Positions 45,790 through 57,249 of a DNA stretch of 64,000 nucleotides are shown one piece after another. The position numbers and the translations under genes are program-made. The stretch covers positions 33,074,001 to 33,138,000 of the forward strand of contig CM051518.1 of the NCBI GenBank assembly GCA_028015205.1, in the 5' to 3' direction. Source of the stretch: Mytilisepta virgata (lineage: Eukaryota > Mollusca > Bivalvia > Mytilida > Mytilidae). The number at the start of each line of letters is the position of its first letter. Position 1 is the first letter of the stretch. The notes below the pieces were generated by a model that was not told where the DNA came from, made no database searches, and saw only the letters and a list, made by a program, of their open reading frames with translations.

Positions 45790-47500
45790 ACGACGAATAA
45801 AGTGTTTAGAGACAGAGACAACTCTTTAAATTAAAGTTTTAGATTTGTGGTGCACGAACATTTTGCAGTACAGAACGCCGTACAAACATACAGACAGATA
45901 GGCATACTTTAATTTAATATAAGTGTAAAATTTCATTTCATTCTGTTATATAACACTACAGATATCAGCACAAAATTTATACAGTACACCGTTTTTCATG
46001 TTTGCTATGGGGAACCCAAAAAATCAAATAAATCAAATAACTGCTGCACATTGACACTTTATTCATGATAAATAAATGAAAAAAAAAGACTCGTTGGAAT
46101 GTTGGTTTCTTTTTAACCCATGTTGTGAACACATCCATGGACAATCACAGGTATCGACAGGACCCTATTATAGTATTTTGTGCTCTCAATTAACTAACGA
46201 TTTCAATCTCTAATAGATATCATGCAGATGTGAATAATGTTAATTATAGATTAATACATGGTCTTTTTCATATTACCCTTGTTATCAGCCCGAGACCTTC
46301 ATATCGGTCCCGAGGGCTTTAGCCCAAGAGACGATATCAGTTGATTTAGAAAGGATTAGTCATTATGTTAAACCCTTAATCCAAATACCTAAATTTTATA
46401 TAAAAATGTAAAAGTATATGTTTTTGGATAATTACAGAAAGTTAATCCCCTATGTTTTTTGTAATTTGTCTTGTTTTATATTTTACTTGTTAAATTCAGT
46501 CTTATTATTGATCGTTAAAATGATACCTTTTCCCCTAATTTTTTAAAATTTATTTTTCAATTGTAATAACTTGATTAGTCAAAATTATATACATGTATGT
46601 ACAATTAATATATATTGAGTAAACTGTTCCTATACATGTACTTCTGTACTAGCTTTATAGTGTATTATGGTGTTGTGTCTAAAGTTAACCCAAAGGATAC
46701 ATTTATAGGACATAAAAATGAAATATATGTTTATATCTGTGATGTGCAATTGGTCATAATATATTCCAACACGTTCTTGAATATTGCTGTCAAGTTGGGC
46801 TGGGTCTTCGAATATATTTCTGAAACAGGACCATGTACGAATCAATGCTGCCATGTTGGGTTTGAATTGGCTGACTTGTTTTGGATAAGAAGGATTAAAA
46901 AGTGTTTTCCCGTAGTGTCCTATTTTAGACTATTTTTAGGGTGATGGCCATCTTTTGGATGATGGGCGAGGTCATTAAATATAATTTTGACCAGACTTTG
47001 GGCTGGTCGAGCTAATACACATTTAAAAAATCTAACATTTCATATACATATGTATATGCATTACTGTAAACAGAATTTCCGAGCGAAATGCATATCTCTT
47101 GCATCTTCCTTCTTTAACACCCTACTTTTTACTCAGCTGATCTTTACAATTACGGATTTCTGTCCTAAAATTTTCAACATAATGAAATGTTTCAGAATAA
47201 ACTTTTTTACACTGAATAGAAAAAAACTGACAAAAATTTACAGAGAACAGAAATTGGAACCCCTCATCCCTAATCCGTACCATAAGTTAAAGCAATGCAC
47301 ATTAAAAAAGATGCATCTAAATACATCAGTCAATAAACTGCTACAAATATCTGAATTATACCTAGATCTTTTTGTAGATCTTACTTTGCTGAACATTTGT
47401 GCCATTTACAATTTCTCTCTATCTATGATAATATTAATGACAATAACCTAACACTGCAAAAGTTCTTTCAAATTATCAATTCAGAGGCAATAACCCAACA
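45790..47500. other. AT-rich stretch, only doubtful frames
   Basis: Frames at 46,615-46,944 and 46,987-47,451 are long for this composition but have no recognisable domain or clear splice sites. A small palindrome lies at 46,303-46,341. Confidence 0.4.
46303..46341. repeat. Small palindrome (GGGC-TTTA-GCCC centre)
   Basis: ATATCGGTCCCGAGGGC, TTTA, GCCCAAGAGACGATAT form an imperfect hairpin of about 16 bp, with GTTATCAG-type edges similar to the larger palindromes. Confidence 0.6.
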
Positions 47501-47524
47501 AAGGCTTGATCGATTCGTCTGAAT

Positions 47525-47852
47525 ATTTCATGGCAAGTAGATCTTGACCTGATGAACATTTCTATTCTGTCAGTTTTGCTTTAAATTCTTTAGTGTTTAA
47601 GATATAAGCCAAAAACTGCATTTTACCCCTATGTTCTATTTTTAGCAACACCAGCCATGTTTCTTGATGAATCAAACCCCGGATATAATTTTTTAAACTA
47701 GATACCCTAAGGAACATCCAGGTAAAGTTTGAAAGTATTTGGCCCAGTAGTTTCAGAGGAGAAGATTGTTTAAATAGTTTACGACCACGGACGACGAAGG
47801 ACGCCAAGTCATGGCATAAGCGCACATGGCCCTTTGGACCAGGTGACTAAAA
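47525..47852 (-). mobile_element. Helitron-like end with a single core unit
   Basis: One core unit is followed by GACGACGAAGGACGCCAAGTC and the terminal hairpin GCGCACATGGCCCTTTGGACCAGGTGACTA. This is the same terminus as at 2.5 kb and 53.5 kb but with a shorter core. Confidence 0.55.
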
Positions 47853-47869
47853 ATGACCGCCAATACAAT

Positions 47870-48340
47870 GATAACGGGACAAAAAATTCCATAAAGCTGA
47901 AATTTATCCAATATCCAACTTTATGTGAGTGTTATGGAGCAAATCTTGATATGCACTTTGCTATCGGCATTTTCAAAATGGCCATCGTTACTATGGGAAC
48001 GGGTTAAAGAGTCCAGAAACTTAAATGTATCCAATATTCACGAAATTGTTTGCAAGTTTTATGCACTTCAGTATCCGGATTTTCAAAATTCTCACCGTTA
48101 CCATGGAAACAGAAAGCATTTCCGAAATTCAATTTTCATCAGACTTTATAGGAACATTGGATTCCACGCTGGAGATTTTCTTAAACTTGGAGTGTGCAAC
48201 CGTTACCATAGACACGGAACAATTCCAAAAAAGCTGAAGTTTTCATGTTTAAGGTCAAGCAGGAAATACATTGTGGTCTTGAAATATTCAAGATGGCTTC
48301 TGTTGCTTTAGAAAATGGATAAAAATCGAATTTATCCAAA
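47870..48340 (+). repeat. Degenerate 105-110-bp tandem repeat with X-box-like motifs
   Basis: About four units, each with a 'ttcaaaat' stretch followed by GTTACTATGGGAAC (47,987), GTTACCATGGAAAC (48,097) or GTTACCATAGACAC (48,202). These resemble RFX X-box half sites. The fourth unit (about 48,300) has lost the motif. Confidence 0.6.
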
Positions 48341-48590
48341 TTTTCGTAAAACATGCACAATATCTTGATCTTTAATTATGTCAGATAATGACTTTAGGGC
48401 CAAGCTGAGTTTTAGCGATTTTTTTGTTAGCATCCTAACATAATATTACTTGTTGATTCATTCATTTATTTTATAGTTATTTCATCCCACTTTCACAGAA
48501 ATTCGATAAATGGCCAGCAAGGTGTTTGTACTAGAAGAAGCTAGGGTGCCTTAATAAATTAGTAACTTAAGTTAACGTTAAGAATATTAC

Positions 48591-48885
48591 CTGCCATAAA
48601 GATTAGTCGAAAACAGAAAATCTGGTTGTCGAATAATACACATACATTTAATAGATATTTAGGGATCCAGTCGGAAAACAGCTTCCTGAAATGAGCTTTG
48701 CTGGTATTTGCTGATTCGGCAATTTTCGACACTACAGATCTGAATCGAACTCCGTATTGAGAGGACAGAAACCATTGGCAGTTACGTATATTACTAAACC
48801 ACTCTGCCATGAAGGCTTCATGACCAATGTCAGAATCGAGACTCGCAAAATCACTGTTATGCATGATATCTTCTTGAATCCTCTT
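48591..48885 (-). CDS. Candidate coding exon, unidentified
   Basis: A minus-strand open stretch of 98 codons lies between a possible acceptor (TTGATAG) and a good donor (GGCAG-GTAATA). It contains MHNSDFASLDSDIGHEAF, SSQYGVRFRSVVSKIAE and a hydrophobic end LLNVCVLFDN...FRLIFMA. Codon-like composition and the donor suggest a real exon, perhaps of a membrane protein. I recognise no family and found no matching neighbouring exons, so it may be chance or an exon relic. Confidence 0.25.
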
Positions 48886-48899
48886 CTATCAATTTAAAA

Positions 48900-49188
48900 A
48901 TCAAGTCAAGAAATACCAAAGGGATATTCGAAGGAGGGGAAAATCGAAAACAACTGAGAAACTCCGGAGATCAACGAACACAAGACCAAAACAATACAAA
49001 CATTACATTTAAAAACTAAAAACATATGAACAACATGGACCCCACCAAAAAACCAGGGGTAGACTCAGGTGCTCGGGAAGAGTAAGCAGTTTCTGCTTCC
49101 TGCAGGACATCCGCCACGATGTCTATGTTAAATCTGGTATGAGGCAGTGACAACATCAATGAAACAGGTCCATTTAAATAATAGCTGA
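48900..49188 (-). mobile_element. Retroelement 3' fragment
   Basis: 'aaaccaggggtagactcaggtgctcgggaagagtaagcag' matches 6,950-6,990 ('aaaccaggagtgaactcaggtgccccggaagggtaagtag'), the region just after the reverse transcriptase frame. It is a decayed copy in the same orientation and is bordered by the solo LTR. Confidence 0.6.
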
Positions 49189-49192
49189 GTAT

Positions 49193-49833
49193 TGTTACGG
49201 CCGAAATCACCTTTAAATTGTAGCCAACAAAAGACACAAATCAATAATAAAATTTAACAAGATTTATTATATACAAAGTTTACAAAAAATATTACAAAAA
49301 AACTAAAATGTTAACTTAACTGTTCAAAATCCTTCGTCTTTTCCTAATCCGGAATTCTTCTCGTTCCTGTTGCGGGAATCCAAAACGAATATTATATCCA
49401 ATCAGTCACAATCTAGTATGATGTAACGAAAATGAAAGTCTGTCAAGTACGATGTGTGAAACGTAAATAAATCCAACAGCTGAGAACACAAGAATGTCTA
49501 TCTGTGGTCCGATAAATGATGTTCTCAAAGTCTAACTTTCTTGTCCGCATATATACTGTAGAACGGAAACTTCTGGAATACGGTAGAAGTTCGAATCACA
49601 CCATAATTATTACGTAAGTCAAATAGAAAGTTCTAGTCATTCCACCACTATCCATTATTGTTCCAGTGATTTCTAAACTGCGCAGTTATAACATTATTTG
49701 GTAAACAACTATAAATATTATGTAAACATATTATACATGTTATAAGGCTACGCAAAACAAATCAGGCCAAGATAAATAATATAATAATTACAATACCATA
49801 TCAAAATAAATATAATAATACAATATCATAACA
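49193..49833 (-). mobile_element. Solo LTR of an LTR retrotransposon
   Basis: On the minus strand this 641-bp element starts TGTTATGATATTG and ends GGCCGTAACA, so it has TG...CA ends within a 5-bp inverted TGTTA/TAACA. A 4-bp direct repeat GTAT flanks it (49,189-49,192 and 49,834-49,837). In the same orientation a TATATATG box (about 49,549-49,556) is followed about 290 bp later by AATAAATC (49,261-49,268), the U3-R-U5 order of an LTR. No internal coding region is next to it, so it is a solo LTR left by recombination. It is probably Ty3/Gypsy-like, but this cannot be shown from the LTR alone. Confidence 0.8.
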
Positions 49834-50039
49834 GTATTACGGTGTTCGCGAACATGCGGTTTATTGACCGTTTGTATATCATTGTCCTAGATCCAGTTGG
49901 AGGCGAAAATGTTTTCTTACCCGGCAAAAGTTTAACAATTGTAAAACAAAACCCACTTATTCCTAAACTTTTACATAATATTGAAATGTACGATCCTGTT
50001 GCAATGTAAAATCGATGAGACATTTATTGGTCAAGGATT

Positions 50040-51680
50040 AAAGTCTAGTTGTTTGTTGATTGTCAACGGATTATATTTTTCAAAATGTACCCCCCCCCCT
50101 GACCGACCCCCTTCTCTCTAACACAGTGAATTACAATGAAGAGGTTAAAACAATGTTAAAATTGTCGATCTAAAAATCTGTACTGTCCATTTAAGGTTGA
50201 AATGTCTTTCCTCTCTTGAAGAAGTAATAGTCCACAGGAAGACATGTCACCCTAGTGTGCCTGGTGCTTGGTGGAAAAGCAACAAATACAAATTTTAATT
50301 TCTTAAGTTTGACCCAGCTGGGGATCGAACCCGCGATATTCCGCACTCGAAGCTAGCACAAGACCATCGGGCTGTTTCAAATTCAGAAATTTCTGACCGT
50401 TGTTAAAAAATCCAGAGCAATCCGAAAACCACAGTATTTAGAAGATTTTGGAAGACCAAATCATGAATGTGTGTTTTAATGAAGATGCATGTATGTTTGA
50501 AAAATATCATTGTTTTTTATGAAGTTTTTTTTAAACCCGGAAGCCAATATTGTGTCGGAAAGGTTAAGCACGCATACAACCTCAAGTCAATATTTCAGAA
50601 AGATAAAAATTGATTTCGAGATTTCGTTTAGCTTAATAAGCAATAAGAAATTTTAGCAATTTTCGTGTAGATGATTTATTTAATGGGGTAATTTGTATAA
50701 TGCTGCAGTTTAGCTAAATGAAACCAAAATAACAGACTTATATTTGAAAAAAAAACCAACAAAATTATGAACTTTAGACGCGTTTATCAGACTTTGGATT
50801 TCGAATCCAGATATTCACCTATTTACCTTTCCATATATTATATCGTATTGGCACAAAAGTCTATTTCCACGCATCAAAGAAGATCCTTGAGCTTTTGAAA
50901 ATTATTAAATTCAAAATTAAATTATAGTTTGTATTAAGAAAGGAAACATATACTCCCCTATTCCAGTAATTTCTTCCAAGTGTTCAATGTACAGAAAGGT
51001 TATCATAGGTCAATAAAGGATATGAAGCTTATGATGCAGAAGAAAACACAGATAACCGGTGATACGGTCGATGAAATGCGATACTCAAGAAAACGATACC
51101 GATTTTGTTTCTGATATAAATCTACTATATCTTCACACACAATCATGAAAAATTACATATATCGTAAAGATTTTCATTGATAATAAAGGTTAGAAGAGTC
51201 AATTATACGAAACAGATCACAATTAAATTTTGCAATAAGTGAAGGAAGTAAATTAATTTCTATCAATATCCACTGAACATTTGCAAAGATTCAAGTTACT
51301 TCACATACATTTTCTGATACGATACATGTAGCTAAATGGATGATGTTCAGTGGTAAAGAATCTGAATAAATTCGAAGTCATTGAATGCATTTTGCTTACT
51401 TCGGAGGTTCACCGCGAGACGAAAATTTAATGTATATCATTATTTTAGTTGACAGCCTTATCAATTGAGGATTGATAAAATTAAAAATAGCATTCAGTTT
51501 GCCGATATCGGCTATTTTATTTTTAAATGAACATGAAATCAACATGCAGTGATCCACGCAAGTAGTTGGGATACTTAGCGGAAGTCTAAAATAAAAAACT
51601 TTCTTGCCAGCCTACAGGTAGTATGCCATCATTCTATTAAGAAATAAAATCCAATTTAGAAATGAACAGTCCATTTTAAA
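50040..51680. other. AT-rich stretch with a SINE-like fragment
   Basis: No gene seen. A poly-C run lies at about 50,088-50,100. The only recognisable item is the tRNA-like fragment at 50,305-50,375. Confidence 0.45.
50305..50375 (-). mobile_element. tRNA-like SINE head fragment
   Basis: The minus strand contains a B box GGGTTCGATCCCC and, upstream, CCCGATGGTCTTGTGCTAG, which resembles a damaged A-box arm. It differs from the SINE at 21.9 kb, so it belongs to another family. It is too incomplete for a tRNA gene. Confidence 0.5.
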
Positions 51681-51689
51681 TGAATTTTT

Positions 51690-53491
51690 CAATAGGGTGC
51701 TGTGTTAAACTAAGTTCAGCTGTGGCAGCCATCTTGGTTAACAGTCTAGGTCATTCGAAAAAATTCTGAAAAAAAACCATCGAAGGGCCATTTCTGCCAA
51801 GTCATGTTCCAATTGGCTCAATAGTTTCAAACAAAAAGATTTTTAAGTGTTAAACAGTTCGGCAGTGGCAGTCATCGGACAAAATTCTGAAAGAGGACCA
51901 TGTAATGTGGTTTCAGACGAATGAATTTTCCAATAGGGTCCTATGTTAAACAACGTTCAGCTGTGGTAGCCATCTTGGTTGATAGTCTAGGTCATCAGAC
52001 ATAATTAATTTTGAAGGAGGACCATCTAAGGACCATTGCTGCCAAGTCTGACTCAGTGGGTTGAGAGAAAAAGATTTTTCAATGAATTTTCCATATCGTG
52101 CTATATTAAACAAAGTTCGGCTGTGGCAGGAATTTTGGTTGCCAGCCAGGGTCATCGGACACATTTCTGAAAGAAGACCATCTAAGGACCATTGTGCCAA
52201 GTCTGGTTCCAACTGGCTGAGTGGTTTCAGACAAGAACATTTTTAAATGAATTTTCCCATAGGGTCCTATGTTAAACAAATTCGCCTGTGGCAGCCATCT
52301 TGGTTCAGAGTCCGGGTCATCGGACAAAATTCTGAAAGAGGACCATGTAATGACCATTGCTGTCAAGTTTAGTTCCAATTGGCTTAGTGGTTTCAGACGA
52401 AAATTTTTAAATGAATTTTCCAATAGGGTCCTATGTTAAACAACGTTCAGCTGTGGTAGCCATCTTGGTTGACAGTCTAGGTCATTAGACATAATTAATT
52501 TTGAAAGAGGACCATCTAAGGACCATTGCTGCCAAGTCTGATTCAAATTGACTCAGTGGTTTCAGACAAAAAATTTTCAATGAATTTTCCATTGGGTGCT
52601 ATGTTAAACAAAGTTCGGCTGTGGCAGGAATTTTGGTTGCCAGTCCGGGTCATCGGACACAATTCTGAAAGAAGACCATCTAAGGACCATTGCTGCCAAG
52701 TCTGGTTCCAACTGGCTAAGTGGTTTCAGACAAGAACATTTTTAAATGAACTTTTCCCATAGGGTCCTATGTTAGACTAAGTTCGGTTGTGGCAGCCACC
52801 TTGGTTGACAGTGTGGGTCATCGGACACAATTCTGAAGCAAGACCATGTAATGACCATTGCTGCCAACTTTAGTTCCAATTGGCTTAGTGGTTTCAGACA
52901 GGAAGATCTTTAAATGAATTTTCACATAGGGTCCTATGTTTAACTAAGTTCGGCTGTGGCGGCCATCTTGGTTGACAGTCCGGGTCATCAGACATAATTA
53001 TGAGAGGACAATCTAAGGACCATTGCTGACAACTTTAGTTCCATTTGGCTTAGTGGTTTCAGACAAGAAGATTTTAATATGAATTCTCCCATGGGGTACT
53101 GTGTTAAACTAAGTTCGGCTATGGCGGCATTTTTGGTTGACAGTCTGGGTCATCGGACATAATTCTAAAAGAGGACCTCCTCGGGACTATTGCTGACAAG
53201 TCTGGTTCTAATTGGTCATTTAGTTTCATAGAAGAATATTTTTTAAATAAATCCCCCCTTTTCTATTTTTAATCATAGCAGCCAACGTCTGTTGCAAGTC
53301 AGGGATGCCAGACACAATTCTGAAAGAGGGCAACCCAAGGACCATTCCAACAAAGTTCGGTCCCAATTAGCACGATGGTTTCAGAGGAGAAGATCTTTAA
53401 AGGAAAGTTTACGCCGGACGAAGGACGACGATGGGCGACGGACTCAAAGTGATGGCAATTGCTCACATGGCCTTTTAGGCCATGGGACCTA
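51690..53491 (-). mobile_element. Large Helitron-like element, about ten 165-bp tandem units
   Basis: The units contain 'gaattttccaatagggtcctatgttaaac', 'gttcggctgtggcagccatcttggttgacagtc', 'gggtcatcggacacaattctgaaagaggaccat' and 'ttccaattggcttagtggtttcagac', spaced about 165 bp apart from 51,690 to about 53,390. The array ends with GACGAAGGACGACGATGGGC and the hairpin GCTCACATGGCCTTTTAGGC. Long frames in it are repeat artefacts. The terminus is shared with elements at 2.5, 15.8 and 47.8 kb. Confidence 0.7.
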
Positions 53492-53770
53492 AAAACGTTA
53501 AGGTCACAACTGAAGCTAAAACTCACAATTTTAGAAATTCAAAATTCGAAAGCCTAATTGCGGAACCGCATAAACTATACTACAATACTGAAAAGAACTA
53601 AAACGAATAAACTGTCAAATAAAAGAGAAGGTTAGGTCCACAAATTTAAATTTGACCCGTTTAGACAATCAAAATTCTAAAACCTAAATAAAATCTGTAA
53701 ACCTAACGTGACCAAGTGTGACTGATGGACGGACGAAACAATCAAAATATGTCCCAACGTGCGGATTTAA
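53492..53770 (+). mobile_element. Decayed tandem-core element directly after the previous one
   Basis: Degenerate units of the 3.5 kb family ('aaattcaaaattcgaaagcctaattgcgg', 'attctaaaacctaaa') end with TGATGGACGGACGAAACAAT and CCCAACGTGCGG. It abuts the 165-bp array with no gap. Confidence 0.55.
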
Positions 53771-53799
53771 AAATAAAGAAGTAATAATTATGCCCCCAC

Positions 53800-54660
53800 C
53801 CCCCTCTCAATGGTGAAGGAAACGTTCGAAATATTTCGGTTACATACTTATAAATTACGAGTACTGATATTATGATATTGTTTAAGGCGATTCCTAGCTC
53901 CGATTTGAGCGCTATTTAAGTTTTTTATATGCATGTAAATCACGTCGCATCTGTATACGAAAAACAAAAAACAGATAGTGGGATACTGGCAAATATTTTC
54001 AATAAGAACTTAAACTGAAACATTATCAAGGCACAAAATTCATGTTGGCTAACTTGACATAAAAATAATAAATTCTAATGCAACATAACATATAACGTTC
54101 TTTTTGATTGGATAACGTCAAGCGTAAAATCCACGGTTTACCGTCGGAACCATTGACAACAACGTTGCGCAAACGCATTTAACGTTTCCTGTTTACTTTT
54201 TATTCTATTTTTTAACGTTTAACGGAGGTTGCATTAGAATGGGGATAACTGTATTGTATTTTATCAGTTGCCGACATAAACCGGTGGTTTTACCATCGCA
54301 AATATCCGTTTACCTGGCTCCGCTACGCGTCGCCAGGTAAACTCAATTTGCGACGGTAAAACAGTTTTGTTGATAGGGGTGTACTGTTGAAGCTCAGTAC
54401 CCTAGCCTTTTCGTATTTTTCAGATCTTTAAATTCTGAATTTTTACATTAACTGTAGTGGTATATAAGCAGGATTTCATACGTAGCCATATCTGCTGAAA
54501 TTTCGAAGCACATGTAGTAAAGAAAAAAATTCTGTAACTGTAAAACAATTGGCTGAAATTGGTATTACTGATACACATTCCGACTCAATTTTTATCTTAT
54601 ATTATCAGTCCTTTGAACAATGATACCATTATCAGGTAATTCATGTAAGGTTCCATAACT
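53800..54660. other. Stretch with a palindrome, no gene seen
   Basis: Apart from the palindrome at 54,278-54,376 no feature is recognised. Confidence 0.4.
54278..54376. repeat. Large palindrome
   Basis: The arms pair ACCGGTGGTTTTACCATCGC and ATATCCGTTTACCTGGC with GCCAGGTAAACTC and TTTGCGACGGTAAAAC around a TCCGCTACGCGTC loop. Upstream, GGGGATAACTGTATTGTATT resembles the outer edges of the palindromes at 12.3 and 42.4 kb. Confidence 0.75.
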
Positions 54661-54663
54661 TAC

Positions 54664-54739
54664 CATACAGAAGGAAGAACAGAAAGGACATATTCAAGAT
54701 GACGTGCCGAAAATATCGTCTCCTCATCAACCATTTAAC
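54664..54739 (-). CDS. Candidate 76-nt exon, possibly start of a membrane segment
   Basis: The exon lies between a good acceptor (TTTTGTTCCAG) and a good donor (GTAAGT). Only phase 0 is open; it gives VKWLMRRRYFRHVIL followed by NMSFLFFLLYG. A KW plus basic cluster leading into a hydrophobic run resembles the start of helix S1 in TRP-type channels, but a 25-residue match is weak. No compatible neighbours were found. It may be an exon relic. Confidence 0.25.
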
Positions 54740-55689
54740 CTGGAACAAAATATTTAGAAGAATTATGTCTGTATGTCTATAGTATTTTGAGAAATCATCT
54801 TCTCAAATAAGATTGATATTATTTAATGCTATTTGTGAAGGTTTTCATTTTTTATACCTAATTCTATCAGAGACTACCACGTAATCTTACCTTTCTCAGT
54901 TGAGGGATAAATTGTTAACATGTCAGACAAAACCTTAAAAAAGTTGCCAATTTATGTAAAGTTATAGAAAATGCCAAAACATCCTTTTTTATTTTGGAAT
55001 GCATTAATGTGTACGTGTTGTATTCGGATGGTACGTTCATTTGTCTCTCCGTCTCGGTCTCTCCTTTCCATGTGCCATCATCACCTTTACTGAAAAGGTA
55101 AAATGTACGTTTTAAACACAATACAGGAAAGATAATAACAAATAATACAATCGACGAATAGACAAATTTCTTGATAAGATCCGATTCAAAATAAAAACTT
55201 TGCCTCCCAGAAGGCTTTATCGCTCAACTTATAGCTTTAAGACTGCTGAACCTCAGTTAAAAATGTGAAATCATATTGATAAGTTTTGTAGTTATTCCGT
55301 ACAGCAACTGTTACAGTATATCAAAAATATTTTTCATTTGCAATGAACTTTGGATCTGATTCACCCTTGAAAAATGTTCAAATAACCATCCATTAATTTT
55401 GAAGCTGAAATCGCAGTTTTAAAGCTTTGTAAATTTGACGTATAATTAAGTCTTCCAAACGACGTGGGAGACTTATAGATTTTGATTTGCGATTTTTATG
55501 GAACATCTTTTTCTTCCCCTCCGATTTTGTTCGTTCGAGTTCTTAATAACCGTTAGAGACATGGATCTGAGATTTTCCATGATGAAAGATCAGTGTTTCT
55601 AAATGTGCCTAATACTATTCATTTTTGACGTGGGTCACTGAGGCGTATAATGAGCAGTTCAAGATGCTAGGGGTTTGCTATAGGACCCT

Positions 55690-56770
55690 ATGGGGATTTT
55701 TATTATACACCGTGACAACACCTATTAAATGACATATACCTCGTTCTTCTAGGGGGGTCATCCCCACCCTCCAAAGTCGATAATTTTGAAAAATTTCATA
55801 TGCAATTAAAATCCATAGCTTTAAATAATATATTTTATTATTGTCCGTAACAAGACGCATTAAATGACATATACCTCATTATTTCAGTAGGGTGATCCTT
55901 ACCCCCATAAATCAATAATGTCCAATCATCTCTAAACCGTTAAAATCCCTACCCTTAAACCATATATTTTCTTATTCCCCATTGTAAGACGCACCAAATT
56001 ACACATACCTCTCTCCCCCAGGGGGTTATCACCACTCCCATCAAATCAATAATGTTCAATTATCTCATAAACCTTTAAAATCCCCACACTAAACCATATA
56101 TTTTCTTATTCCCCACGGTAAGACACACCAAATGACACATACCTCGCTTCCCCAGGAGTTTATCACCACTCCCATCAAATCAATAATGTTCAATTATCTC
56201 ATAAATTTTCGACGGTCAAGCGCGACGTCATAATGAAGAAACGGCACTGAGAGCGATGCGTATGAACAATACCGTGATTTCCGTTTAAATGATACATACG
56301 TTGTACCTCATTACTCAATGGGCGTCGTTCTCGCCCCCTTAAACCAATTATCTTGAATTATATAAAAATTAAAAATCTGTAAGAAACCCCACACCTAAAT
56401 CGTATATTTTCTTATTCCCCATGACAAGACACACGAACTAATATATATACCTCATTTACCCAAGGGTTCATCCCCACCCCTTGGAATCATTAGTATTTAA
56501 TTATCTCGTAAAGCATTGAAATTCCTGCCACTAAATCATATATTTTCTTTTCCCCCATGATAAGACAAACAGATCGATAAAAACCTAACGCCCACACCAA
56601 AAAAAAAGGGGGGGTGGTCATCCTCGCCTTTCAAATCAATATTTTTTAAAATTATTTCAAAATCCGTGAAAATGTTTATCCCTTTAACATGTTTTAATAT
56701 ACAATGTTCAAATCTCATAAACCATTTAACTCTATACCCCGTAACCGTCCGTTTTTGTCTGTTATCGTTT
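55690..56770. repeat. 134-bp tandem array, about six units (copy B)
   Basis: Unit starts fall near 55,700, 55,840, 55,972, 56,107, 56,410 and 56,545. Two central units present in copy A are missing. The unique insert (GTCAAGCGCGAC...) is kept in the same relative place. Confidence 0.75.
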
Positions 56771-56943
56771 TTGGGATATAAGGTGACGCGCTAATTTTTG
56801 AAAAATTTTAATTCTTCATCGGAATTGATGAATTTTTTAAAAAGAAATGTTACTGCAGAATTTTTTTTGTAACTTTCACCGTTTCCATAATAAAAGGGTA
56901 AAATTTATAAGTTCATTGATGCTTACCCCATATCCTTACATTT

Positions 56944-57249
56944 TTATATGTATATTGAATTTTGCCTCGCCCTTACGCAAATTAATGAAAATGAAAGAAA
57001 AATCCTGTTGATATTGACTCCAGTGGGTAAAAGGTCGACAAGGTCACTTACTAAGAGAAGAAATTTTGTGTCAGGATGATATATATCAAAAGATGACACT
57101 GATTTCGTTCTGCGATTTCGCGCGTGTGTTATAGCGTAATTTTTAAATTCTGTAAACACGTCCATCTCAAATTTTAATGTAAATACATGTATATTTCTGT
57201 TAACCCGTTCAATGCATTTTTGCAGGGTATTGCACCTGGCCGGGTACAA
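56944..57249 (-). other. Copy B of the 101-codon open frame
   Basis: Three nucleotide differences from 11,480-11,785, all changing the amino acid (E to D, A to G, N to I), and the frame stays open. Flanking intron sequence is clearly more diverged. Confidence 0.3.

Noticed and set aside
46987..47451. 154-codon plus-strand frame
   Set aside because: Composition follows the AT-rich background; no domain, no splice or promoter support.
51946..53526. Several frames of 60-105 codons
   Set aside because: They are readings of the 165-bp tandem units and have matching partners in neighbouring units.
54894..54937. Small exon (VLSDMLTIYPSTEK) upstream of the 54,664-54,739 candidate exon
   Set aside because: It is open only in a frame that ends in phase 1, whereas the next candidate is open only in phase 0, so the two cannot be spliced together.
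54915..55121. Frame with KGDDGTWKGETETERQMNVP as a coding exon
   Set aside because: There is an acceptor-like TTTTCAG, but no donor before the stop and no recognisable domain.
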